Assembly (NCBI GenBank): GCA_002296885.1
Contig: DBIH01000107.1
Location: 1 to 8,579, forward strand
From: Flavobacterium sp. UBA807
GTDB taxonomy: Bacteria; Bacteroidota; Bacteroidia; Flavobacteriales; Flavobacteriaceae
Reading direction: 5' to 3'
DNA: 8,579 nucleotides
Shown: positions 1 to 7,171 of the stretch, in pieces
Layout: each line of letters opens with the position of its first letter
Numbering within the stretch: position 1 is the first letter of the stretch
Translations under genes and position numbers: made by a program
The notes under the pieces: generated by a model
The model's database searches: none
What the model saw: the letters and a program-made list of their open reading frames with translations, nothing else
Told to the model about the DNA's origin: nothing

Positions 1-1120
1 TGGCTGTTACCGTAGCGGGTGTCCCCGAACATACAGGCGGAGCCGTTACCGTTACCGTTGGCATTGGATTTATAGTTATGGTTACAGTTGAAGTATCTGT
101 AGCACACAAAGCAGATGAAACTGTATAAGTAAACACATAAGGACTTCCTGCCAAAGTCATTGTTGAAGGATCTAATGTTCCCTGAAAACCATTCGTAGTT
201 ACAATTGGCCCTGTCCAAACACCTGTATTATCAGGAGTTCCTCCTAATAAATTAAACAAATCAAATGGAGCTGTAGTCGGGACATTGTCTATACAAATAC
301 CTTTAGCGCCGTCATTTCCTGCATCATTTGGCTCATAAATATTTACTAAAACATCTAATCTGTCACTACTTTCACAAGGTGGATCAACGGTAGTTGCATA
401 ATAATGTTGACCATTTATCAATGGTGTTGACAAATCTAAAGGAACACCAAAAGTAGAAGTTAAATACCAATTATTATTTCCTGAAGCTACTAAATCGCCA
501 ACTGTTGGGGGTGCTCCTGAATGGCAAAATTCCTGAACAGCATTTCCTGTAGGCACAGGAACTATTCCGACATTTACAAACAACTGCAATCTGGAGCTTT
601 CACATCCTGTGTCAGGATTTGTCTGACTTATATAATAAATAGTGTTATCTGATAAAACTGCATTAGGCGAAATCGCTGTACCTCCTGAAGGAACCGTATA
701 CCATTTTAAGCCTACACCATTTATAACAAATTGAGGGTTGGATGGTGTAGCTAAACTAGCATTAGTAACACAAACCCCCTGAAAGTTTGCTCCGGTTGGC
801 GCAGCATAAATAGTAACTACAACACTCTGTCTGGTTCCGCAAGTCCCAGTATTGTCATCGGCAAAATAATCTTCACCATTAGACAAACCTGTAGAATTTG
901 ATAACGCAGTAGTTGAAGTAGCAGTTGCGTACCATTTTATACCACCTCCATTATCAGTAGCCTGAAGACTAGCAATTGTAGGTGACTGAACATCACAAAA
1001 TGACTGGTTGTGATTTGCCACTGTAGGACATTGAGAATATACAGTGCTATTGTACCCAAAAATAGATACTAATAAAGCAAAATAGGGAAAATAGTTTTTA
1101 ACAAGAGTAGTTATTCTCAT
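1..1120 (-). CDS. Secreted multi-domain surface protein with Ig-like (CHU_C-associated) and PKD-like repeats, 3' part outside window
   Basis: The frame is open from position 1120 to the left edge (373 residues, no stop), so the C-terminus is missing. Residues 1-30 form a signal peptide: basic start MRITTLVK, a hydrophobic core, and a probable cut before or after Q30 in VYSQC. Three repeats of about 78 residues follow, each with a WY pair (63/64, 140/141, 218/219), a [Y/H]-aromatic strand and two cysteines (42/94, 117/173, 199/249). They match the general look of the Bacteroidetes Ig-like domain associated with CHU_C proteins. From about residue 262 a different repeat begins (DAGNDG, LLGGTPDNTGVWTGP, LDPSTMT), then the start of a PKD-like unit (PMPTVTV, PPVCSGTPATVTA). 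Such proteins are usually large, exported by T9SS and linked to adhesion or gliding, with a sorting domain at the far end; that end is not visible here. An in-frame ATG at 1162 would add 14 residues before the signal peptide. I prefer 1120 because the signal peptide is then of normal length. Confidence 0.88.
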   Translation of the reverse strand, partial: MRITTLVKNYFPYFALLVSIFGYNSTVYSQCPTVANHNQSFCDVQSPTIASLQATDNGGGIKWYATATSTTALSNSTGLSNGEDYFADDNTGTCGTRQSVVVTIYAAPTGANFQGVCVTNASLATPSNPQFVINGVGLKWYTVPSGGTAISPNAVLSDNTIYYISQTNPDTGCESSRLQLFVNVGIVPVPTGNAVQEFCHSGAPPTVGDLVASGNNNWYLTSTFGVPLDLSTPLINGQHYYATTVDPPCESSDRLDVLVNIYEPNDAGNDGAKGICIDNVPTTAPFDLFNLLGGTPDNTGVWTGPIVTTNGFQGTLDPSTMTLAGSPYVFTYTVSSALCATDTSTVTITINPMPTVTVTAPPVCSGTPATVTA

Positions 1121-1206
1121 AAGCAAATCAATTTTTAAACAATTCTTTACTGTAGACGTCATTATCTTTCATCATAAATTGATATTGGGACAGTATTCAC
1201 CTAAGC

Positions 1207-1247
1207 AAAAAAAGCTTCCACTATATTACTCATTATAACAGTGGGAG
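1207..1247 (-). terminator. Terminator-like hairpin upstream of the repeat protein
   Basis: Read on the minus strand, CTCCCACT (1247-1240) pairs with AGTGGAAG (1222-1215) in an 8-position stem with one A-C mismatch, a loop of about 17 bases, and then seven T residues (1213-1207). This has the form of an intrinsic terminator. It lies about 45 bases before the ATG at 1162 and 87 before the preferred ATG at 1120, so it would act either as an attenuator in the leader of the repeat protein or as the end of a short transcript from the gap. The mismatch and long loop make it weaker than the hairpin at 1398-1449. Confidence 0.45.
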
Positions 1248-1397
1248 GAATTGACTTATTAAAATGTTATAAACAAATTAATCAACATTATTAAGAGAGA
1301 TACTAATAAACGAAATTAATTTATCTATTTAAAAATGAGAGATTTATAATAATAAAAAAAATATATTTGAAGTTATTAATAATTTTAAACATTACTT

Positions 1398-1449
1398 AAA
1401 AATAAAAAATTGTTAATAAGTTCAAATCGAATTACGAACCTATTAACAA
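1398..1449 (-). terminator. Intrinsic terminator of the protease/oxidoreductase unit
   Basis: On the minus strand, TTGTTAATAGGTTC (1449-1436) pairs with GAACTTATTAACAA (1423-1410): 14 consecutive pairs, one of them G-U, around a 12-base loop. A run of six T (1409-1404), then an A and further T residues, follows immediately. It begins 22 bases after the oxidoreductase stop codon, as expected for the end of that transcript. The stem is AT-rich but long. Confidence 0.85.
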
Positions 1450-1471
1450 CTAAATGTTAAAATTATGTGAA

Positions 1472-2416
1472 TTAAAATTTTATCCCCTGAATATCTTTTG
1501 AAGCTGATTCAAAGTCCGAAATAATCTCATCAATAATTTCCTTAGCCGATTTAATTTCGTGAATCAATCCTGCAATTTGACCAATTTCAAGCTCACCTTC
1601 AATTAAATCACCTTCAAACATTCCTTTCTTTGCTCTTGCTCTTCCTAAAAGTGCTTTCAAATCTTCTGTTGACGGACAATTTGCATATAAGTTTTGCACA
1701 TCATTGTAGAATTTATTTTTTATCAGTCGTACCGGAGCCAATTCCTTTAATGTCAACTGGGTATCCCCTTCTTTTGTGTTAAGAATGGTTTGTTTGAAAT
1801 TTTCATGCGCTGAACTCTCGTGGGATGCTGCGAACCTTGATCCCATTTGAACGCCATCAGCACCAAGAATCATTGCTGCCAACATTCCTTTGCCCGTAGC
1901 AATACCGCCGGCTGCAATTAACGGAATATTGATATTTTCCTTCACCATTGGAATTAAAGTCAACGTAGTGGTTTCTTCTCTCCCGTTATGCCCTCCTGCT
2001 TCAAAACCTTCAGCAACGACTGCGTCTACTCCCGATTCCTGAGCTTTTAAGGCAAATTTTGAACTACTCACAACATGCACAACAATTATCCCTCTTTCCT
2101 TAAGGTAACTCGTCCATGTTTTCGGATTTCCAGCGGAAGTGAAAACAATTTTTACTTCTTCTTCAATAATAATCTGAATAATTTCCTCAATATTTGGATA
2201 CAACATTGGAACGTTTACCCCAAAAGGTTTGTCAGTAGCCATTTTACATTTCTGAATATGCTCCCGCAAAACATCCGGATACATAGAACCCGCACCTATC
2301 AAACCTAACCCTCCTGCATTACTTACTGCACTTGCTAATTTATAACCACTATTCCAAATCATTCCTCCCTGAATGATTGGATATTTTATATTGAAAAGTT
2401 GGGTGATTTTATTCAT
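1472..2416 (-). CDS. FMN-dependent oxidoreductase, nitronate monooxygenase / FabK-like family
   Basis: The 314-residue protein is a TIM-barrel flavoenzyme of the 2-nitropropane dioxygenase family (NAD(P)H-dependent flavin oxidoreductase, YrpB type). Visible family marks are PIIQGGM at residues 13-19, PFGVN at 64-68, EGFEAGGHNG at 136-145 with the conserved histidine H143, and the FMN-phosphate loops AAGGI (168-172) and GADGVQMGSRF (185-195). Length is typical. Members either oxidise alkyl nitronates with oxygen or, in the FabK branch, reduce enoyl-ACP in fatty-acid synthesis; these cannot be separated from sequence reading alone, so I give no symbol. There is no signal peptide, so it is cytoplasmic. 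Its ATG shares one base with the stop of the upstream subtilase (TAATG), implying translational coupling, and a strong terminator follows. The partnership with a secreted protease is not explained by function. Confidence 0.88.
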   Translation of the reverse strand: MNKITQLFNIKYPIIQGGMIWNSGYKLASAVSNAGGLGLIGAGSMYPDVLREHIQKCKMATDKPFGVNVPMLYPNIEEIIQIIIEEEVKIVFTSAGNPKTWTSYLKERGIIVVHVVSSSKFALKAQESGVDAVVAEGFEAGGHNGREETTTLTLIPMVKENINIPLIAAGGIATGKGMLAAMILGADGVQMGSRFAASHESSAHENFKQTILNTKEGDTQLTLKELAPVRLIKNKFYNDVQNLYANCPSTEDLKALLGRARAKKGMFEGDLIEGELEIGQIAGLIHEIKSAKEIIDEIISDFESASKDIQGIKF

Positions 2417-4029
2417 TAATTTTTAATAATTTTTCCAGATTGGACAATCGAATTACTTTCTATTTTATAGAAATAAATTCCTGAATTTAATTCCTCAAGT
2501 GAAATTGATTGAGTTGTATTTGAAATTACAATTTCTTTTATCTTTTGTCCAAGTGCTCCATAAATGGTAAGATTTGCATTTTCAAAACCATCCGGAAACA
2601 CAAATGACATAACATTCTTTACAGGGTTTGGATAGACCATAAAAACTGGATTTACATTAGAAGTCATACTCAATCCATTAGTCAAAGCTAATTGAAAATC
2701 AGGGATACCATAACCATACTGCATATTTGGGTTAGCAAACCTATCGGCGGATTGTTTTACTAAACTTACGATTTGCTGATTAGTTAAACTTGGTAAAGCC
2801 TGCCAAAAACTCGCAATCATTCCCGCCATAATCGGGCAGGAAAAAGAAGTTCCGCTTGCCGTTTGAACAGTACCACCTGTATTGGCAACAACTGAAGATT
2901 GACCCTGAGCCATCACATCCGGTTTTATCCTTCCGTCAAAAGTTGGCCCAACAGAACTAAAATTAGCATAAGACCTATCGGATTTAACAGCACCTACAGC
3001 TAATACATTATTTGCTTCAGCCGGAACACCTATATGATTATATGGTTCACTACTACTTCCTGAATTTCCTGCACTTGCAACAACTATCATTCCTTTGCTA
3101 AAAGCTATATTAGCACCCTTTGAAGCAAATGCAGCATCTCCGGTAAAATCATCATAAATATGTCCATAGTTTGGATTATCAAAATCATAGTAACCCAATG
3201 ATGTCGATATAATATCTGCCCCTAACCTATCGGCTTCTTCAGCAGCCTCAACCCAATAGCTTTCTTCAACAGGGCTTTCCTGACTTACATCTTCAGTCAC
3301 AAAAAGATAATATTGAGCATCGGGTGCGGTACCAACCAATTCTCCATCAACATAACCACCCATACAGGAAAGTGTCATGGTTCCGTGGTAGTGCAATGAA
3401 TAAACATCTGTGCTTTGACTTACATAATTGTAACCTCCTAAAATTTGGTTATTATCAAATAAACGCTGAAAAGGTGAAGTTGAATCAACATTTATAAAAC
3501 CGGAATCAAGTACGGCAATTATTTTGCCAGTTCCTGTAAATCCTGCCTGATGCAGTAAATCTCCGTTCAGCATCTGAATTTGATTACCGGAATTACCATA
3601 ATTAAAATTGGCAGTAACATCCATCTGTTTGTTAACCGGAGTGATTATTCTCGGAATTGGCCGCTTTGAATTCAGTGAAACATCTGCAAAATGAACATGG
3701 TTTACATATGGCAATGAAGTTAATGCATTGATGTTGTCAACACTTCCTATAATGTGAAGGCAATTCATCCATTTAGATTTTGCCATTACAGTTATACCAG
3801 TTGCCGCAGTAATCCCATCGATGTATGGCTGATAAATGGGCACATCATTTTCACTCAATGCAATTCCCTGATGAGTTCTTCTATCTAATGCTCTCTGTGT
3901 GAGAAAATTTATAGGTGTGCTCAGTTGGGTCGCTGCATCAGGCTTATCATTAAAATAAACCCAGGCATCTTCCTGAGAATATCCGCTAAAGCTTAAAAGA
4001 AAAAAAGCAATAAAGTAAAGTTTGTTCAT
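2416..4029 (-). CDS. Secreted subtilisin-like (S8) serine protease with T9SS C-terminal sorting domain
   Basis: Numbering from the ATG at 4029 gives 537 residues. Residues 1-19 are a signal peptide (MNKLYFIAFF..., ending GYSQ). About 20-145 is a propeptide-like region (AWVYFNDK, RALDRRTHQGI, KSKWMNCLHI) common in Bacteroidetes subtilases. The catalytic domain carries D175 (AVLDSG), H215 (HYHGT), the oxyanion N322 (SAGNSG) and S395 (GTSFSCP), so the triad is complete. The last about 75 residues form a type A T9SS sorting domain with VYPNP at 465-469 and a C-terminal YFYKI...SGKIIKN strand pattern. The family cleaves proteins outside the cell; the tail predicts export across the outer membrane by T9SS and removal on the surface. 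The open frame extends three codons upstream to a GTG at 4038. I prefer the ATG because it puts the basic residue at the front of the signal peptide. Substrate is unknown. Confidence 0.93.
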   Translation of the reverse strand: MNKLYFIAFFLLSFSGYSQEDAWVYFNDKPDAATQLSTPINFLTQRALDRRTHQGIALSENDVPIYQPYIDGITAATGITVMAKSKWMNCLHIIGSVDNINALTSLPYVNHVHFADVSLNSKRPIPRIITPVNKQMDVTANFNYGNSGNQIQMLNGDLLHQAGFTGTGKIIAVLDSGFINVDSTSPFQRLFDNNQILGGYNYVSQSTDVYSLHYHGTMTLSCMGGYVDGELVGTAPDAQYYLFVTEDVSQESPVEESYWVEAAEEADRLGADIISTSLGYYDFDNPNYGHIYDDFTGDAAFASKGANIAFSKGMIVVASAGNSGSSSEPYNHIGVPAEANNVLAVGAVKSDRSYANFSSVGPTFDGRIKPDVMAQGQSSVVANTGGTVQTASGTSFSCPIMAGMIASFWQALPSLTNQQIVSLVKQSADRFANPNMQYGYGIPDFQLALTNGLSMTSNVNPVFMVYPNPVKNVMSFVFPDGFENANLTIYGALGQKIKEIVISNTTQSISLEELNSGIYFYKIESNSIVQSGKIIKN

Positions 4030-4055
4030 AGCATTCACTTTTTGGAAATGCTAAT

Positions 4056-4124
4056 TTATGAAATTACTCCAGAACCAACTAATTCATCCCCAATATTCCA
4101 GGCTACATTTCCTTCGGCAGTCGC
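4056..4124 (-). pseudogene. Diverged second copy of the mnmA 3' end (gene remnant)
   Basis: Read on the minus strand this segment encodes [22 protein letters not shown] and a stop, nearly the same as the last residues of the intact MnmA (AITEGQF then [16 protein letters not shown]). Over the last 51 bases (4056-4106 against 4205-4255) there are seven differences, all at third codon positions and all synonymous, including the stop (TAA against TAG). Upstream of 4107 similarity fades, with one codon missing, and the rest of the gene is absent. There is no start codon for a useful product, so it is a scar. The synonymous pattern shows that the copy diverged while still part of a working gene. 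It lies 149 bases downstream of the corresponding mnmA positions. Confidence 0.85.
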
Positions 4125-4141
4125 TTTGCTCGTGTGAAATT

Positions 4142-4166
4142 AAAAGGAGGAAGCCCTGTGGGCTTC
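4142..4166 (-). terminator. Hairpin downstream of mnmA, probable terminator
   Basis: A perfect 7-base stem GAAGCCC / GGGCTTC (4150-4156 and 4160-4166) closes a three-base loop. On the minus strand it is followed by CTCC and then TTTTAATTT, a slightly displaced T-tract. On the plus strand it is followed, eight bases on, by six T residues (4175-4180), so it could work in either direction. It starts about 40 bases after the mnmA stop and is the best candidate to end that transcript. It is unusually GC-rich for this window. Confidence 0.55.
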
Positions 4167-4204
4167 AGGTATCGCTTTTTTGATAAAAATACAATGTGCT
4201 TCAG

Positions 4205-5392
4205 CTATGAAATTACCCCAGATCCTACCAACTCATCCCCAATATTCCATGCTACGAATTGTCCCTCAGTAATTGCAGATTGTGGCTCGTCGAAAACAAC
4301 ATATAATCCACTTTCAAATTGATACAAAGTTGCTTTTTGCAATTCCTGACGATAACGGATTCTGGCCATAACTTGTAAAGTTTCTCCGTTTTTCAGTGTT
4401 AAATCTTCGCGTATCCAATGAATCTCTGAAGGCTGTACCCGCAACGTTTTTCTGAATAAGCCCGGATGACTTGCTCCCTGGCCCGTGTAAATCGCATTTG
4501 ATTTTACATCTGTTTCGATAATGAAAAGCGCTTCTTTTGTTCCGCCAACATTTAATCCTTTTCGTTGCCCAATGGTGAAGTAATGTGCGCCCTGATGTTT
4601 GCCTACAACTTTTCCGTTTTCAGGAACATAAGAAATTCCCCTTGCTTCAAAAGCCAACTGTTCTTCTAAGGAATCGAACTTAGGCTGTTCCTGTTTGTAT
4701 ATTGGATTAATTGCATCAATTTCATATATCAAACCTTCTTTTGGTTGCAATTGCTGTTGTAAAAATTCGGGCAAACGCACTTTTCCGATAAAACATAATC
4801 CCTGCGAATCTTTCTTTTCGGCTGTAACCAAATCCAATTGCATTGCAATTTCACGAACTTGAGGTTTCGTTAATTCTCCTATTGGAAATAATGATTTGGC
4901 TAATTGCTCCTGTGACAACTGACAAAGGAAATACGACTGATCTTTGTTAGCATCTTTACCTGCAAATAATTGATAAACCGGTTTTCCATTAACTTCAATT
5001 TCACCTTTACGACAATAATGTCCCGTTGCCACATAATCTGCCCCAAGCGATAAGGCAATTTTCATAAAAACATCAAACTTGATTTCGCGATTACACAATA
5101 CATCAGGATTTGGAGTTCTCCCCTGTTCGTATTCGTTAAACATATAGTCAACGATTTTTTCTTTGTATTGTTCGCTTAAATCAACTGTTTGGAAAGGAAT
5201 TCCGAGTTTTTCAGCAACAAGTAATGCATCGTTGCTGTCTTCGAGCCATGGACATTCATTGGAAATGGTAACCGAATCGTCGTGCCAGTTTTTCATAAAC
5301 AGGCCAATGACTTCGTAGCCTTGCCCCTTCAAAAGATAAGCAGCAACACTCGAATCAACACCACCAGAAAGTCCAACAACAACTCGTTTCAT
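4205..5392 (-). CDS. mnmA: tRNA-specific 2-thiouridylase MnmA
   Basis: MnmA uses ATP to activate the C2 carbonyl of U34 in the tRNAs for Lys, Glu and Gln and inserts sulfur, giving the 2-thio group of mnm5s2U-type wobble bases. The 395-residue protein shows the ATP pyrophosphatase PP-loop SGGVDSS at 9-15, the NPDVLCN motif at 95-101 with catalytic C100 and D97, GHY at 124-126, and the second active-site cysteine C200 in GLCFIGKVR. The C-terminal beta-barrel domain ends [11 protein letters not shown]. It is somewhat longer than the E. coli enzyme (368), partly through an insert around 223-262. An in-frame ATG at 5431 would add 13 residues (MAERNG...), but homologues start at [15 protein letters not shown], and the promoter box at 5448-5455 would leave almost no leader for 5431. 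I therefore choose 5392. A partial duplicate of its 3' end lies downstream. Confidence 0.96.
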   Translation of the reverse strand: MKRVVVGLSGGVDSSVAAYLLKGQGYEVIGLFMKNWHDDSVTISNECPWLEDSNDALLVAEKLGIPFQTVDLSEQYKEKIVDYMFNEYEQGRTPNPDVLCNREIKFDVFMKIALSLGADYVATGHYCRKGEIEVNGKPVYQLFAGKDANKDQSYFLCQLSQEQLAKSLFPIGELTKPQVREIAMQLDLVTAEKKDSQGLCFIGKVRLPEFLQQQLQPKEGLIYEIDAINPIYKQEQPKFDSLEEQLAFEARGISYVPENGKVVGKHQGAHYFTIGQRKGLNVGGTKEALFIIETDVKSNAIYTGQGASHPGLFRKTLRVQPSEIHWIREDLTLKNGETLQVMARIRYRQELQKATLYQFESGLYVVFDEPQSAITEGQFVAWNIGDELVGSGVIS

Positions 5393-5447
5393 CTTATTGC
5401 AAAAAAATTTAACTCCGTTCCGTTCGGCCATTCTGACCTCGGGTGCG

Positions 5448-5455
5448 CAAAGTTA
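5448..5455 (-). promoter_or_regulatory. Flavobacterial-type -7 promoter box for mnmA
   Basis: On the minus strand the sequence reads TAACTTTG, an exact match to the Bacteroidetes/Flavobacterium -7 consensus TAnnTTTG. It would place the transcript start around 5438-5443, giving a leader of roughly 45-50 bases before the mnmA ATG at 5392. The -33 TTG element is not well placed: the nearest (5485-5483) is 27 bases upstream of the box rather than about 17-23. This suggests mnmA is transcribed separately from the MORN-repeat gene upstream. Confidence 0.65.
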
Positions 5456-5522
5456 CCGCAAATTCTGTAAAATATTAATGTTCAATATCAGTTAAAACAA
5501 TTCGGACGTAAGCAAAACTTAT

Positions 5523-6302
5523 TTACCTGCCCAATTTGGCTTTGATTTCTTCGTCAGTATCATTGTCGTGCTTTTCTTCGGGTTTGATTTCAATTTTGAC
5601 ATCTGCCTGATTAGGCATATTAGGTTTGGTGAATTTGATATTCTGAAAATTCATATTAACATCTTTCAACTTTCCTTTTTCAAGGATTTTCCACATCCCA
5701 ACTTTTTTCCCGTCTTTAAAATTCCCTTGTCCAGCTAATTGATTATCAGCGTTTTTAAAAGTAGCCAATCCGTCATATTCACCATTTTTATAATTGGATT
5801 CTTCTAGTACAACTCCGTTTTCGGCATAACTTTTATATTTCCCTTCTTTGATTCCGTTTTTATAATTGGTTTCTTCGGCAATTTTTCCGCTTAGATAGAA
5901 AACTTTTCTAACACCTTCTAATTTCCCATTAACATAATGTTCGAGCGTCATTATATTTGGCGAATTCTCATGGTAATATTTCCAGTCACCTTCATATTGT
6001 CTGTTGACTACTTTGCCTTCGCTTACCTTGTTGTTCTTTTGATTGTAAAAAATAGTATAACATGAATTGTCTTTTGAATTAAATTCTCTTGTGGCAATCA
6101 CGGTTCCTGCTTTGGTATCGTCGAAAAATTTAAACATCCCCACTTCTTTTCCATGCTCAAAAGTGCCTTCATATCTTGGTCGTTTTGACTCTTTATAAAT
6201 ACCTTTCCACAAACCGTGTTTTTTACCATTTGCATCAAGCTTATTGATGTCTTGGCCAAAGCATAAGTTGGTTAAAAGCAATACAATCAAAATCTGTCTC
6301 AT
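5523..6302 (-). CDS. Exported MORN-repeat (YwqK-like) protein of unknown function
   Basis: The 259-residue protein begins with a short signal peptide (MRQILIVLLLTNLCFG, cut probably before Q17). C14 is not in a proper lipobox (LTNLC), so I do not call it a lipoprotein. From about 24 to 211 it is built of MORN-like units of 20-24 residues with the pattern Y-x-N-G-x-x-x-G-x-[WYF]-x-x-[FY]: GKKHGLWKGIY (26-36), FEHGKEVGMFKFF (48-60), YEGDWKYY (103-110), YVNGKLEGVRKVFY (123-136), YKNGIKEGKYKSY (147-159), YKNGEYDGLATF (171-182) and FKDGKKVGMWKI (195-206). The tail from 212 is charged and ends in a DNDTDEEIKAK segment. Proteins of this kind are frequent in Bacteroidetes and often named after the YwqK antitoxin family, but no toxin gene is next to it and that name should not be read as function. 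It likely sits in the periplasm or at the surface. No clear promoter was found in the 62-base gap after proC. Confidence 0.85.
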   Translation of the reverse strand: MRQILIVLLLTNLCFGQDINKLDANGKKHGLWKGIYKESKRPRYEGTFEHGKEVGMFKFFDDTKAGTVIATREFNSKDNSCYTIFYNQKNNKVSEGKVVNRQYEGDWKYYHENSPNIMTLEHYVNGKLEGVRKVFYLSGKIAEETNYKNGIKEGKYKSYAENGVVLEESNYKNGEYDGLATFKNADNQLAGQGNFKDGKKVGMWKILEKGKLKDVNMNFQNIKFTKPNMPNQADVKIEIKPEEKHDNDTDEEIKAKLGR

Positions 6303-6359
6303 TCTTATTATTTTTAGTATAACGTAAAATTGCGGCGTTTAGTATTCAAAAATCGTTCT

Positions 6360-6378
6360 AAAAATTAGGAACCTAATT
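6360..6378 (-). terminator. Weak terminator-like hairpin over the proC stop codon
   Basis: On the minus strand AATTAGG (6378-6372) and CCTAATT (6369-6363) are complementary with only two bases between them, so about six pairs can form with a four-base loop. The stem runs into a row of five T residues (6364-6360). The proC stop codon lies inside the stem. The stem is short and AT-rich, so termination, if any, is probably partial and the MORN gene may be read through from proC. Confidence 0.3.
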
Positions 6379-7165
6379 CCAACGCTCTATCATTGGCCGC
6401 TTTTACAGCGTCGATTATTGTTCTTTCCAAAACTCCTTTTTCAAAAACGTGCAATGCTCTTTCAGTCGTTCCTCCTTTTGAGGCCACTTTGGCAATCCAT
6501 TGTTCATTTGATAATGAATAACTATTCTGAATGGCAACTGAACCCATGAAGGTTTGATTGACAAGTAATTCAGCTTCGGATTCATTAAACCCTAAATCGA
6601 CTGCTGCTTTAATCATCGACTGCATGAAATAAAAGACGTAAGCTGGACCACTTCCCGAAATTGCAGTCGCGGCATCAATCAGTTTTTCGTTTTCGACATA
6701 GACTGATTTTCCGGTAGTATTAATTAAATTTTGAATAATGAAAAGTTCTTTCCTGTCAACATTTGCAGAAGCTGTAAAAACAGTCATTCCCATTCCAATC
6801 TGTGTCGGAATATTTGGCATCGAACGAACAACTTTTGAACATGAAAGCTGCGATTCCAGTTTGGAAATTGTGATTCCGGCCATGACCGAAAACAGGATTT
6901 GGCTGTCTTTCAAAAAGGGTTTTATTGATTTTGCCAAAACTTCAAAATCCTGAGGTTTTACCGCTAAAATGACAATGTCAAAATCGCTGATTTTTTCATT
7001 TGGAATATGCGAGAAATTAGCTTTTGGAATACTGCTTTCAGCAGTTGTGAAATTTTCATTCCGAACCAAAACAAAAATATCTTCAGGTTTTATAAATCGG
7101 GAGCTTATAAAACTGTTCGCATAGGTTTTACCCATGTTTCCGTAACCTACAATTAAAACTTTCAT
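6365..7165 (-). CDS. proC: Pyrroline-5-carboxylate reductase
   Basis: ProC carries out the last step of proline synthesis, reducing 1-pyrroline-5-carboxylate to L-proline with NAD(P)H in the cytoplasm. The 266-residue length is typical. The N-terminal Rossmann domain opens MKVLIVGYGNMG (dinucleotide loop at 7-12) and includes ILAVKPQ (66-72) and the conserved MPN (116-118). The helical C-terminal dimerisation domain carries the P5CR signature: AISGSGPAYVF at 168-178, then VASKGGTTERAL at 227-238 with the substrate-binding serine/threonine and glycine pair. No other proline-pathway gene is nearby, which is common in this phylum. The ATG lies seven bases after the T-tract of the yidC terminator, so transcription depends on read-through or on a promoter overlapping the yidC end; I saw no TAnnTTTG box there. 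Confidence 0.95.
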   Translation of the reverse strand: MKVLIVGYGNMGKTYANSFISSRFIKPEDIFVLVRNENFTTAESSIPKANFSHIPNEKISDFDIVILAVKPQDFEVLAKSIKPFLKDSQILFSVMAGITISKLESQLSCSKVVRSMPNIPTQIGMGMTVFTASANVDRKELFIIQNLINTTGKSVYVENEKLIDAATAISGSGPAYVFYFMQSMIKAAVDLGFNESEAELLVNQTFMGSVAIQNSYSLSNEQWIAKVASKGGTTERALHVFEKGVLERTIIDAVKAANDRALELGS

Positions 7166-7171
7166 CTTTCT

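Larger units (their letters stand above)
1121..1471. other. AT-rich intergenic region with two hairpins
   Basis: This gap separates the flavin oxidoreductase from the secreted repeat protein. It is much richer in A and T than the flanking genes, especially between about 1255 and 1410, and I see no credible open frame. It holds a strong terminator next to the oxidoreductase stop and a second terminator-like hairpin nearer the repeat-protein start; both are listed separately. I found no exact minus-strand match to the flavobacterial -7 box TAnnTTTG. The nearest is TTAATTTG around 1275, one mismatch and without a TTG at the usual distance. The promoter of the repeat protein is therefore probably in this gap, but I cannot place it. 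Confidence 0.6.

Noticed and set aside
1120..1162. Upstream ATG at 1162 for the repeat protein
   Set aside because: It is in frame and possible, but would put 14 extra residues before an otherwise normal signal peptide; kept as an alternative only.
1250..1275. Plus-strand TTGACT and TATAAA resembling a sigma-70 promoter
   Set aside because: Spacing is only about 11 bases, the phylum uses a different consensus, and no plus-strand gene follows.
4134..4322. Plus-strand open frame of 62 codons across the mnmA 3' end
   Set aside because: It lies antisense to the real mnmA end and the tail remnant and reads through a terminator hairpin, with no recognisable domain; a shadow frame.
5475..5500. AT-only inverted repeat ATATT/AATAT followed by T residues after the MORN gene
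   Set aside because: A five-pair stem of only A and T would be too unstable to call a terminator.
5523..6302. Toxin-antitoxin system suggested by the YwqK-like MORN protein
   Set aside because: The protein has a signal peptide and neither neighbour (proC, mnmA) is a toxin; the family name alone is not evidence.
6325..6360. Possible -7 box GATTTTTG before the MORN gene
   Set aside because: One mismatch at the first T, and the nearest usable upstream TTG is about 25 bases away; not distinguishable from AT-rich background.
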